Shown here piece by piece: positions 37,141-47,280 of a stretch of DNA of 64,000 bases. Source of the DNA: Hetaerina americana (Eukaryota; Arthropoda; Insecta; Odonata; Calopterygidae). The notes beneath the pieces are model-generated. The model ran no database searches. It was not told the DNA's origin and saw nothing but the letters and a program-made list of their open reading frames with translations. The number at the start of each line of letters is the position of its first letter. The first letter of the stretch is position 1. The stretch is taken from positions 558,001 through 622,000 of the forward strand of contig JAKTNV010000018.1 in the NCBI GenBank assembly GCA_022747635.1, written 5' to 3'. Position numbers and translations under genes: made by a program.

Positions 37141-37640
37141 TATTTGCGGATGCGGTTGCGGATGTGAATGCGGATGCGGATGCCTCTCCTGTAACGTCTG
37201 CCCTACCTTCTACGTGGGCGAATGCACGACCGCACTCTACCTCCGCATGAATAACCACCGATATTCCACCAAATCTCCCACCTTTCTTAATTATCCCATC
37301 CCTACTCACACCGCTTCCCACAATCAATCTTTTGACGACTGCTTCTCCGTTTCAGTGATTGAAATCCTTCCCAAATCTGCGAGTATAATAGAGGTGAGAA
37401 CCCGCGAGATGGCGCCTATCTGGCTGGACCAATCATTTAAACCGCCCGGGCTGAACCAAGCCCACTAAATGCATCATATGGCTGCCTACATATCCCCCCA
37501 CCCCCTTGTGCATTTCCTATTGGTCTCTACCTCCCCTTCCCCCACCTCTCCCCCGCACATGTCCTCTCCGCTCTCCCCTGAGAACGCGATTCCGAAGACG
37601 ACAGCCGAGCTGTCGAAACGTCAAATAAAAATTGTGAGTG
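37141..37640 (+). pseudogene. Penelope-like element 3' part: GIY-YIG endonuclease domain
   Basis: The frame 37165-37468 encodes a GIY-YIG-type domain of the kind fused to the reverse transcriptase in Penelope-like elements. It begins with CxxC (CLSCNVC), then PTFYVGECTTALYLRMNNHR, where YVGE and the arginine of LRMNNHR are the family's conserved nuclease positions. A histidine-rich middle (HTASHNQSFDDCFSV) and the tail ending in FKPPGLNQAH follow. The usual glutamate region is present as TREMA-like text. The reverse transcriptase part is absent; upstream lies only the hexamer array. Downstream comes a C-rich 3' region and a hammerhead-like motif at 37592-37622. The fragment is 5'-truncated and cannot mobilise itself. 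Confidence 0.85.
37592..37622 (+). ncRNA. Hammerhead-ribozyme-like motif at Penelope-like 3' end
   Basis: CCGAAGA (37592-37598, consensus CTGANGA with one change) is followed by one extra base. Helix II then pairs GACAGC (37600-37605) with GCTGTC (37609-37614) across CGA. GAA lies at 37615-37617, then the self-complementary ACGT (37618-37621) and C37622 as the expected cleavage nucleotide. The self-complementary helix III fits dimer-acting small hammerheads of Penelope-like elements. The U4 to C change and weak helix I suggest a relic. Confidence 0.5.
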
Positions 37641-37680
37641 TCCTTTCTTTGTGCCTTTATATTCTAAAAATCTACATCTG

Positions 37681-37693
37681 TTTATATATATAA

Positions 37694-37772
<79 letters not shown>
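37681..37772. repeat. (AT)n microsatellite
   Basis: About 45 AT units with one 'aaatatata' interruption at the start. It separates the Penelope-like fragment from the 5'-truncated RTE-like LINE at 37773. Confidence 0.97.
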
Positions 37773-37776
<4 letters not shown>

Positions 37777-38757
37777 GTCTCAGACTACTCAGGTGCGAGT
37801 GGGGAACGGGTAGTCCGGTTGGGCAGTGCTAGGAAGAGGAGTAAGGCAGGGTTGCCCCTTAACACCGTTGCTATTCAACCTGTATGCAGAGAAAATGATT
37901 AAAGAGGCATGGGAAGAACTGGAGGTAGGAATGAAAGTGGGCGGAGGATTCGTAAATTCATTTATGCTCGCTCATAACCAAGCTTTAGTTTGTCAGTCAG
38001 CCAAGGGGTTGCAAGCATTGTTGAGTGAATTGGAAATTCAGTGCGACAGGCATTGGATGAGAATCAATATTAATAAAACAAAAGTTATGCGATTTTCTAG
38101 AAAGAAAAAGGCTAACCTCAACATTAAAATAAGAGGGCAAAAACTAGAAAGGTAGAACAGTTTACGTATCTCGGTAAAGTTTTGGACCAACACGGTCAAA
38201 GTAGTAAGGACGTAAGGAGAAGAATGGCGCTAGGCAAAGAGGCTTTCACAAGGAGGAGGGAGTTAATGACGGGGACGTTGAGTAAGGATGTTAAGAAAAG
38301 ACTCGTAAAAACTTTGATATGGAGCGTAGCTATGTACGGCGCGGAAACGTGGTAATTGAAGCAGGAGGATAGACGTAGACTGGAGGCTTTTGAAATGTGG
38401 GTGTGGAGAAGAATGGAGAAGGTGAAATGGACAGAGAAGAAAACAAACGAGGAAGTACTTGGTATGGTGGGCGAAGAGAGGGGTTTGCTGGGAGCAATCC
38501 TATGGAGGCAGGAAAAGTGGCTGACGGGGGTATTGACCGGCAGCGGGATGTTGAAGACTGTAATCGAGGGGAGAATGTTAGGCAAACGAGGAAAGGGAAG
38601 GAACAGGATAGGGATGTTGGATGGGATGAAGGGAGGAAGAAAGTACTCAGAGCTGAAGGGGGACCTGATGTAGATGTTTTGCTAGGAGTCACAAAATATT
38701 ATTTTAGGAGTTGTGTCCATCCAAAAACCTACCTTGACCGATAGATTACCTTATAAT
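37773..38757 (+). pseudogene. RTE-like LINE, RT C-terminal half and 3' end
   Basis: The element is 5'-truncated at the RT block [22 protein letters not shown] (about 37830-37895). It continues with KEAWEELEVGMKVGGGFVN, an altered FADDQ block (HNQALVCQSAKGLQAL, catalytic aspartates lost), ELEIQCDRHWMRININKTKV, and after a stop the thumb and C-terminal part (YLGKVLDQHGQSSKDVRRRM, then WSVAMYGAETW and WVWRRMEKVKWTEKKTNEE). It ends near 38660 with a short 3' UTR and (AT)n. It is the same family as the minus-strand copy at 31781-33010, with which it shares the last 70 nt before the (AT)n tail. Lost catalytic residues and in-frame stops mean it is inactive. Confidence 0.92.
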
Positions 38758-38764
38758 AATTATA

Positions 38765-38838
<74 letters not shown>
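38758..38838. repeat. (AT)n tract, 3' tail of the LINE
   Basis: An AT dinucleotide run directly after the LINE 3' end, like the tract at 31716 behind the other copy. Confidence 0.95.
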
Positions 38839-38839
<1 letters not shown>

Positions 38840-39714
38840 CCCCAGGTATTTTGGTAATATATTACCCCAGTCGTCGAAATGTGATTATGGAACTCGAAAG
38901 TGTAACATCTGTTATTTGAATGCAAGGTCTCCCTTTGATATTATATCAATCCTGAAGACTGGTGGAAATTGAGAGCTGATGGTATTTCCGCGAGTATTTT
39001 CGTCTACTGTCCATTTTCTTCTTGTTGACCGTCAGGGTGTCTTCCGAAAGTAGTGCAATTAAATTTCCCACGCCGCTCCTATTGGCCGGAGTGGGATTAA
39101 ACTACTTGTATTAGGTGGGGGGGAAACACTAAACCTTGCCGCGAAGCCAGTCTCAGTGCTCTCCAAGCTGAGAAAGTGGGAGGACGTCAGTTACTGTAAG
39201 CCTTACGCGCCACGAACGTGCCACGAAAGAAATGGAATCGGTGGTCGAGCAACGAAACTTGATCAAGTTTTGTGCAAAGCTAAAAAAATATCTTGAGGAG
39301 ACTAAGAAAATGATTCGTCAGTGATCTCATGGAAGAGTGGCTAAAAAAATGTGTGAAGGTACAGTACTTGGAAGTAATTTAAGCTTCCGTGCGAATCTGT
39401 TCAATAAATTACCTTGAAAACATAATTGCATTACTTTTAGAACACTCCATGAATAATATAGGCTCGGTTTTGCCGGGTTAGGATAAGTTAATGTGGGCCC
39501 TGACACTACACACTACAATACTTTTCAGTCCTATCATATATGCTCCAAAATATCCTCCAACCGTATAGTTTATATTAGAGCCACTCATGTTTGACTTTGC
39601 ATACTGATTGATTTCACCCAAAATACCTTCTCTCTTCCTCTCTCTCTAATTCGCTTCCCCAACAGTCTCTGTCGCCATCTTCAGAATATCATTCCCTCTC
39701 AGTATGTCTTGCAT
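38839..39714. other. Spacer, no recognised feature
   Basis: Mixed composition without family resemblance. Confidence 0.5.
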
Positions 39715-40085
39715 TCAAGTGATTTTATTATGATGGTGTTCGTTGAGGAAGGGTTTCACTTTTATAGGGAATAGGAATAATAGTCTGCTAATGGTGACAA
39801 GTCGGTGGGACAAGGGGGTTGGGGAATCGTCGCGATGCCATATGCAGAAGATCTGCGCGGTTAGCAGACAGACACTCGACTCTGCTCTTTTGATTTTTCG
39901 TTCAAATACCTTCGAGAGTACGAGTTTGGTGCTGATCTTTCGCATTGCCAAATTTTCAGCGAGTCAAATGGTGTGTGCACTGCCACTGACTTATATCAAT
40001 GCCAATAATGCGATGTCTGCGACAATGCGCACACTTAACAGACGACGGCGGTCTGAGTCCAGCACATCACGCACATATTAGGGAA
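39715..40085 (-). pseudogene. Mariner relic, family M3, internally deleted
   Basis: Minus-strand text begins with VRDVLDSDRRR near 40068, continues with ADI and SGSAHTI-like remnants, then NLAMRKISTKLVL (about 39960-39920) and 'gtcgagtgtctgtctgct'. It then goes to the C-terminal part via 'catcgcgacgattccccaac' and ends with FPYKSETLPQRTPS-like text. The first and second aspartate regions are deleted. The deletion junction is the same as in the copy at 23756-24295. The two orientations differ, so this is not a recent tandem duplication. Confidence 0.78.
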
Positions 40086-40104
40086 TAATTGTCACCGATA
40101 CATT

Positions 40105-40200
40105 TCATACAAACCTTGTCTTTACCTGAGCTGTTTTTCATTAACTCCCTCCTCTTTGTAAACGCTTTAGTGCCGAACGCAATTCATCTTTTGATGTCCC
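40105..40200 (-). pseudogene. RTE-like LINE scrap
   Basis: 'attaactccctcctctttgtaaacgc' (40140-40165) closely matches the minus-strand LINE copy at 31950-31980 ('catcaactccctcctccttgtgaaagcc'). This corresponds to the protein block KEAFTRRRELM. The flanks are too decayed to extend. Confidence 0.5.
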
Positions 40201-40769
40201 CACTACTCAACCCCCCCTCCTCCAAATACTCAGGTAAATATTATTTTAGGCTGGAAAGGAGAGGGGCATGCGTGATACCTTAACAATAAAGAGGTCACCA
40301 GGACATATGGTACAGACACGACCAGGGTATATTTGTATGTTTTGCCTCACTTTGCGATACATATATTAGGCTCGGGACGGCGGACTCTCTGGACCCCATT
40401 CACGTGACAGTAGCGGAAGAAGAATAGACCAGTGGGAGCATCGGGTAAGTTTACTGTGGAAGAATAAATTTAATGGCAAAACGAAAAAATCTCCCCTTCC
40501 ACGTCCAATTGTTAAACTTAGCCTCCCCCTCCCCTACTCTCACACAAAACTCGTTGATCCCAGCCAGGCTTCAGCGCACTCGTTCAATTAACCATCACGC
40601 CCTAAATGTCTCTACATGTATGACTGAGATTTACCTTTTCATTAATTTTGAGACGCAGAAGTGCCTGAGAATTTCACAGTCGGCCAAACCGGTTGCACAA
40701 TTTGGATATTTTGCGTTTCGACAAAGACTCCTGAATGCTTTCCTTCTGTAATGGTACGGGAGTAGAAAA
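40201..40769. other. Spacer, no recognised feature
   Basis: No gene or element recognised. Confidence 0.5.
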
Positions 40770-41200
40770 TGGACATTGCAATTAAATATGCAAATAAAAA
40801 ACAAGGGCAAAATTGCAATGGAACATTGTTTTGTATGGCTCAGAAACTTGGTCATCGAGGCAAGCGTGGAATGGAGGCTTGCCAGGTATGAAAATGGAGA
40901 AAAATGAATGAATGAAATAAGCGGAAGGGAAAACGAGCGCTGCAGTCCTAGGTACGGGGAACGGAGATGGCTTTTTGGAGAAATAAAGAGGAGGCCGAGC
41001 AGATGGATGCAGGGGATATTGAGAGGAAATGCGATGCTAAAAGCGGCAAAAGATGGAAGAATATTAGGAAAGTGAGGAAGAGAAGGTAATGGGAATTTTT
41101 AATTGAATTTAAAGAGATATGTAAGTATTCCGAGCTAAGGGATGAGATATTACAATACCTATTATGGCGATTAAGAATATTCTGTGCCATGTTAGTTAAG
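40770..41200 (+). pseudogene. RTE-like LINE C-terminal fragment
   Basis: Across frames the plus strand reads VLYGSETWSSRQ (40830-40865, the conserved ALYGSETW block after the RT). It continues with ME-ACQV-WKWRKMNEIS-like text, WLFGEIKRRPSRWMQGILRGNAMLKAA (about 40965-41045), and KYSELRDEILQ near 41115-41160, the usual C-terminus. There are frameshifts every 50-100 nt. It is a different and older subfamily than the copy at 37773. Confidence 0.7.
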
Positions 41201-41690
41201 GCATAGGATTAGAGTGATTGAGTGGTGCCAAGATCTATTGAAAAAGCCTCAACCCGGTAGGCCCACACCTTCTAAAATAAAACCGTGACCTCGATTGCTA
41301 TCCTGGCCGTTATAGATTAATTTCTATTTCAACTTTAAAGAGAAACTTTCTAAAAGTGAGATCTTCAATCAAATAAGATTGCGTGATTCATAGTTCAAGT
41401 GTACAGAAGAATAATTTCTCATAGAACATTTGTAATATGCGTGGAAGTGTGCTCATGTTTGCTGCAAAAATTTCATTCAGAAGCAAGCCTAAAATCTTCC
41501 ACCTGGAGGATAGTGACTGGAACGAAACTTTATGAATGAAAACGGTAATTAAGAGATAATTCAGCATAAGGTTTCCACTAATCCAATGGTAGATTATTAC
41601 TATTATTATTAAATCTAAGACATGTCGCAGAAAGCAACAGAAACACACTCGTCAGAAAAATGCAAGAAGGTACCAGTCAGGGCCGGAATG
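41201..41690. other. AT-rich spacer, no recognised feature
   Basis: Nothing recognised. Confidence 0.5.
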
Positions 41691-42480
41691 AAATCGAGGC
41701 AGGGGATGCATTTTGAAGACGGTGGAATGGGAGAGGTAAGGGGGCGGGGAGGATAAGAAGGAAGACAGATCTGGATGTCTAGGGGAGTGGAAAGATGTCG
41801 GGGGGGTTAAGGGGTAAGGCGGGGGAAGGGAGTGGGGAGGCGACCCGAACCGGCGAGGATTCCACACGATTGGGGGGAGGGTTGGGGGAAGGGTAGTGCC
41901 AACTAGGGTTTGGGGGGGGGGGGGGGGCAGAGACCCAAGTATTTTGATCACGTTCGGAGACATTATGAAAGTGCACATCTCCGAGGAGGGGGGGTGCTTT
42001 GAGGGAGTGTCGGACGGGGGAGACGTCTTGGGGGACAGAAAGAGGTGATGCTTGGTAGGAGGAGGGAAAGGGGGGGAATCAGGAAATCTACGGGGAGGGG
42101 GGGAGGGGGGGTGAAGCGGAGACTGATTAGGGGGGCGTTGCGGTGGGGGGAGGCAAAAGTGCCGGGGGAGGGTGGAGGGATGAATGAGGAATTGAGGTGG
42201 CAGAATAAGTCGGGGGATGATGATGTGAGATGTGAGCTGGGAGATAAGCTAGATGGTTGCGGTGGCTGGGTGGAGAGGGGGGGGGACGGAGAAAGATGAC
42301 CCGTCACCCGGCGGAGGGGCTACGCACCGACACGACCCACGGGTGCATGTCTATCACCTTCCCTTGAATGATAACCTGGTGCGCGCCTCCGCCGAGACGT
42401 GTCGGCGGAAGCACCGAAGGATACGGCTGCCGTTTGTTTTGATGTCGGGGGCACAATAGAGAGAGCTCAAACTACGCCGC
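41691..42480. other. G-rich block with a 16-G run
   Basis: 41700-42300 is heavily G-rich on the plus strand, with an uninterrupted run of 16 G at 41912-41927 and many runs of five or more. 42300-42480 is GC-rich without strand skew. Proline-rich minus-strand frames are compositional. The G runs could form quadruplexes. Confidence 0.6.
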
Positions 42481-42524
42481 GACCAAGTGCGACTACATCT
42501 ATGTGGATATTTTTAGCCATTTAG

Positions 42525-42945
42525 ATATTTTAGTACCCTACAAACCACCTTTAGGGTGTGTGGAAGGTGGTGAAAACACACCAGACTAATTTTAACCTGT
42601 ATATAACACCTACCGCGGTCGGGCAATGTTGTTTTAATCCCTCATCTTTCGTGATATAAATGAAATATTTTTATATTTCTCTTGTAGACTTAATCTTGCT
42701 AATTTGGTTGACATTATCTCTCCGACCGTAGTACAATGGGGGTAATATTATACTTTTTCAACTTCACTGCTAAAGAGACCTATTTCCAATTAATGCAAGA
42801 GCTTCACTCTGTAATTTAACCTTCGCTTCATTGAGTGATTCCCATCCTAGCTGCTCTAATATTTTGGATACGCTACTAAGTTCGTCTTAACAACGTTTTA
42901 CAAATCTAGCTCTGCTACGCTTCACGCGATCCGATACGGCAATCA
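42525..42945 (-). pseudogene. Old CR1-like LINE 3' fragment, divergent subfamily
   Basis: Minus-strand text at about 42945-42790 reads RVKRSRARFVKRC, then DELSSVSKILEQLGWESLNEAK. This matches the C-terminal block QRRAARFVKNSYDKTQSVTE..DLGWESLAERR of the young CR1-like copies. At the lower end, 'taccctacaaaccacctttagggtgtgtgg' (42531-42560) resembles the 3'-terminal hairpin of CR1-like elements but differs from the local young family. It is a truncated, decayed copy. Confidence 0.65.
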
Positions 42946-43915
42946 ATCCAACCTATTTGAGGATTCCATGCATGGTAACAGCGTGCAAATGGTGGATGTT
43001 AATGACTTTTGTTGATGAAGTGATTTCATAGGATTTTGAGAATTCGATGGAGATGAGCCGCCAGTGGTTAGGATGCTACTTTCACTTCTCCAATGAGAGC
43101 AGCATAACTCCTAAATCAAAAAAATAACACCTCCGAAATGATAAAGGGGATGAGAAAAGTCTTTGTTTCATTGAATCTACTGTTGTTAATCCCGCTAATC
43201 CAAAAACTATTTGTCTCATTATTGGTAACATTAGAATAAATAAAAAAACAAGAGTGCAATTTTATTAAAAGCAAAATAGGGATGCCTGCATCTGAGATAA
43301 GGATTGTGAGGAAAGAGTGTTGCTAAGGTGTCGAAATCAAAGGCCTTCTCGACCCAGGCCGAAGTAGGCTCTGAGGTCGACAGTTTGGATTTGAACGTGT
43401 CATTCATAATTTCAGCGCGATCCATTTTAGTGGAGTGGACGGGCCTATTTGTCGCTTCATCGACTTTCATTCCCTTGCATTCCAATGATTCGCCTCGCCT
43501 CCCTTCCGCATGGAGACTTGCCTCCATCTAGAAGGGAGGCCTTCATTTATGCATCGGGGCCGAGGGGGAACATCTCGTGGAGCGGGGCGCACGGGGTCAA
43601 GGCTATTTTTGCCGCTTCTCCTATTAAAGAGCAATGCGAAGAGAGCAAGGAAACTGTTGAATTCAGCACATGTGCAGTGCTTTCCCTGGACTTTCTCTGA
43701 AATTTATTCCGCAGCGCACTGCATTGAGGCGAGATACGATTGTCCATTGCGCTTGGTATCTGGTAACAGTTGTCCTTTACTTTGGCTAACCTTTGCCTCG
43801 TAGCAGTTACCGACAGTAGTAATTGTTGTCGCTTAACAGGGGATGTTTAAAGTCTTTCTGAAATGAATCTTACCTTAATTTAATCTTGAGAATGCAATGC
43901 TATAGAATCCATTCT
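42946..43915. other. Spacer, no recognised feature
   Basis: Short frames on both strands around 43230-43800 show no domain. No repeats seen. Confidence 0.5.
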
Positions 43916-44670
43916 TGCATAACACCCATTCGGGAAATTGAGAAAGTTCAACGCCGGGCAGCCCCTTTCGTGAAAAACTCTTACGATAAAACGAAAGGCG
44001 TCATTGGAATGCTTTTGAAGCTGTAGTGGGAATCATTAGAAGAAAGATGATTCAATGCTAGACTGAACTTACTAAATAAATTCAGGTCCACACGTTTCAG
44101 CGCCGAGGACTTGCAAATTATTCGCCCTATAACATTCACATTGGTCGTTTGGATCATATGTATAAAATTCAGGAAAGAAATTCCAGAACTATCAGAGTCA
44201 AGGACTCCTTCTTCCCACAGACAATACGGGATATCAACTGCAGCGTTATAAATAGCAAGTATTCCACTTGCCACCCTCAGCGCCCAGGGAAACATTATTT
44301 CAACTAAATTGCATGCACTTTCACAGACCTGATTTGTTGCCAAAACCCTTTCTTTCCGCATGACGTCATCATGTTTCATGCCTATGTTGTAGTGTAATTT
44401 CGCACTCTTACTTTTCAAATTCTATCTTGCACGTTATTGGATAAATTTCTAAACAGCATCCCAAGGTGCAATTATTTATTAGATGATAGTATATGTAATT
44501 GCAAGCGTGTAAAATGAAAGAGTTGGTGCATGAATGTGTATGCCATGGTGGGTATAGTTTCGCTTGTACGTGTTGTTTTTGCATGTGGTTTTGTCCCTTT
44601 TTACGGGTGGTGACCTAACACCTGCCGCCACACGCCCTTGCTGCGGCTTGTGGGGTATCGTGTAGGTGTA
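43916..44670 (+). pseudogene. CR1-like LINE, 5'-truncated older copy (copy E)
   Basis: From 43930 the plus strand gives REIEKVQRRAAPFVKNSYDKTK and GVIGMLLKL. It continues with FNARLNLLNKFRSTRFSAEDL, RPITFTLVVW-like text in place of RTPTYIGRLDH, and SNCSVINSKYSTCHPQRPG to 44285. The 3' UTR follows and ends in the family's hairpin (44615-44665) and a short 'gtgtaggtgtagat' tail. A few substitutions and frame breaks show that it is older than copies A to D. Confidence 0.85.
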
Positions 44671-45699
44671 GATAAACATTACAAATGGAGACATAACTAG
44701 GAAAGAGAATTAGATTCATTGATAGTATTAATGACAACACAAGTTATAGTCATCGAATCAACCTTTCGACTCAATTGACCATTTCACAAGTGACAGATTC
44801 GTGATTTTTCCTTCAAATAGTGATTTTTCGAAGCAAAATTCGTCCTTTGCGTGATTGTTATGACTGTTTCTTCCGTAAAGGTCTCAGCAGCATGATTGTA
44901 AAATTTAAATTTTTTTGCGGCATTTTAAGCGCAAACTAGGAAAGGAGGAGGCTTCTTGTATGGACGCACGTTTGGTAAACAGGATTATGTCCACCCCACA
45001 CGCTCTCGCATTACGATGATGCGGCGATTACGGTCGGCGGAGGGTTTAGGTGCGAAAGTTGACTCCACCTCCCCTCTCCATCCCCCTCCCCCCTTCCCCT
45101 TCCCGTGCCTATGCACGTAGGCACTCATTAATGCAGTGATTTCAATTTGCACGTGTCTCACCCCACCTCTCAAGATTTGCGTATCTTGGTACAGCGAACG
45201 GAAATGTATGAATTAATTTAGTTTCTGAATTATAGCTGCCTTAAAATTCATTTGTATAGGTCTAATATCATGGTAATTTATTTTAAATACGTTTTATATC
45301 GTTTATCGTTCTCGGATCGTGGGACTTAAAGTTTTCTCCAATTTTGCCATCTTGTAAAATATCAATATTATCAATATAATTATTAATAGTATATTAGGAA
45401 AATTAATGGACCATCCTTTAATGTGTGTAACCCTGCAATATGATTCATTCGGTCGTTCCTTTGCTCGGCAATGGGTTAATCTTCTCTGAGTAGTTATTTC
45501 GGTCAAAGAAAGGAAATGCCTGTTAGCAATATTTACTCCTGAACACATTTATTGTATTTAGAAAGACACATCAAGTCTAACACCCTAAATAATATGCAAT
45601 GATGTTGCCACCCCGATGCCCTTGGACAAACAGTATAGTTCAATTACTCTAGATTTTTTTATTCATCTTTCGTTTACTCAATTATGGTCATCTTAACTT
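44671..45699. other. Spacer, no recognised feature
   Basis: AT-rich with a short GC patch near 45030-45110. Nothing recognised. Confidence 0.5.
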
Positions 45700-46118
45700 T
45701 AGCCCATCCGTGACTGGCTTCTTCACCACGATAACGCGCCAGCGCATTCAGCGAACCTTATTGCGCAGCAATTTTAGGCGAAACACAGGAGATTGTACAT
45801 ACAACTTCGCCAGCCTCCTCCTTTACAGTCCCGACACACTAGCTCCCTGCGACTTTTGGGGATGTTCCCAAAATTGAAAAATGGCTCTCAAAGGAAAGCG
45901 GCTCGAGAGGACATAAAGAGCAATGCGAGCAGAAGGCCATTCCGAAATCTGCGTTCGAGGACTGCTTTAAGATGTGGAAGCACCGCTGGGAGCGTGTGGT
46001 TCAATTTCAATGGGCAAAACTACTTCGAAGGATTCCACACGGCCCGGATGACCATGAAGATGAGCACCAATGCGGAGATACATGTGAACGCAGGTCGGAT
46101 AGATTTCGGACCTTCCTC
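45700..46118 (+). pseudogene. Mariner transposase relic, family M4, C-terminal half
   Basis: Text across frames: WLLHHDNAPAHSANLIAQQF (second aspartate, 45713-45775), then YIQLRQPPPLQSRHTSSLRL (third-aspartate region, frame broken, aspartates lost). MFPKLKNGSQRKAAREDIKSNASRRPFRNL and MWKHRWERVVQF follow, and the end 'aatgcggagatacatgtgaacgcaggtcgg' matches the copy at 930-1545. The copy is truncated on the left just before the HHDN block. Confidence 0.85.
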
Positions 46119-47280
46119 GTATATTTACAAATGCAATTGAGTACACATTACAGGAGAAGCTAATGGAAATTAACAAGTAACTCTTTCATTCATTCATATT
46201 TACCCAAAACATTCCTGCGGTCTCCCTCAAATGAATCCAAGCACTCTTCGTGCTTAGACCATCAAATTAATCTCTGAGCGTCCTGTTTCCCCACACTCCG
46301 CGCCCTCGTTCCATTCGCGAGGAATCCTCATCCAGAGAGCATCATTCCCGTCGGTGCACGGAATCGTAGGTGCCAGGATTGGGTGGCGTGGCGAGCGCCC
46401 CCCACCACATCCGGGTGGGGGGCGCTCGCCCGGGGGGCCTCTCGCACGCGACGGGGGCGGGACAGAGAGCCGCTTGGAGTCGATGGCTTGGGCGACTTTG
46501 CGCCGCGATCACAGCGGCACATCCAGGGGGGACAGAAGGGGTGGCTGGCAGGCGGGGAAGGCAAGGCGGAGGTGGCAATTGATGGTTTTTTTCGTCTTAG
46601 ATATATCGACTATGACGCTGGGTCGGCGGGTAGCGGGGCATCGATGGGAAGGGGGCGAGGGGGAAGGAGAGGGAGGAGGGGGAGGAGGCTGTATTTCCGC
46701 AGAGAGATAGCAAGGGGAGGATATTGGAGGAGGAGGGGGTGGACGGGGAGGCGTGATATCCATCTCGCGAGACGCCGCTTGAGACAGGCCCGGAAGATAT
46801 ACGGCCTCCCGGAGAGAAATAGTTGGGATGCTTCCGGGGAAGGACGGGCCGACACCGGGATCCTCGCTACCTCCGATCGGGGGGGTCGATCCTTCTCAGA
46901 AGGGGGTGGAAGGGGGCAAGCGGAGTTGATGGTGCGTGTGAAGGGTGTAGAAGGGTGGCTTTTTGGTCTGCCGGGGTGCCCCGGAATGAGGAATAAGGAC
47001 AATGAGGGACTGGTTGCAGCGGAGGGAAGCAATGGAGCGGAGGCTGGAGAGGGGAGTGGGAGTGGATTCAAGAAATATGTGCGTGCGTGTCACCCCTCCG
47101 CACCGCGGTTGACGTCACCCGGGATAATGAGATCAATCTTCTTGTCCCATCGCCGCAACACCGCCGGGGAAGCTGTGTCTGTGTGCGCAGCAAGTGAGGA
47201 AGCACGCTGGCGGCGTGCGTGTCGGAACACCGCCTCCATGGGGGGCGTCCCAGGTATCTGGATGCTAGGGAATGGAGACT
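46119..47280. other. GC-rich block
   Basis: 46330-47280 is GC-rich with several G runs and scattered CpGs. The longest frame (46383-47285 plus) is glycine- and arginine-rich, lacks any domain, and overlaps long frames on the other strand, as expected from composition. A GC-rich exon or CpG-type promoter cannot be excluded but is not supported. Confidence 0.5.

Noticed and set aside
35452..37167. Open frames of 400-549 codons on both strands (Phe-Thr, Leu-His, Cys-Lys, Val-Asn repeats)
   Set aside because: They follow from a hexamer unit without stop codons in five of six frames. There is no start context or domain apart from the GIY-YIG part, which is listed separately.
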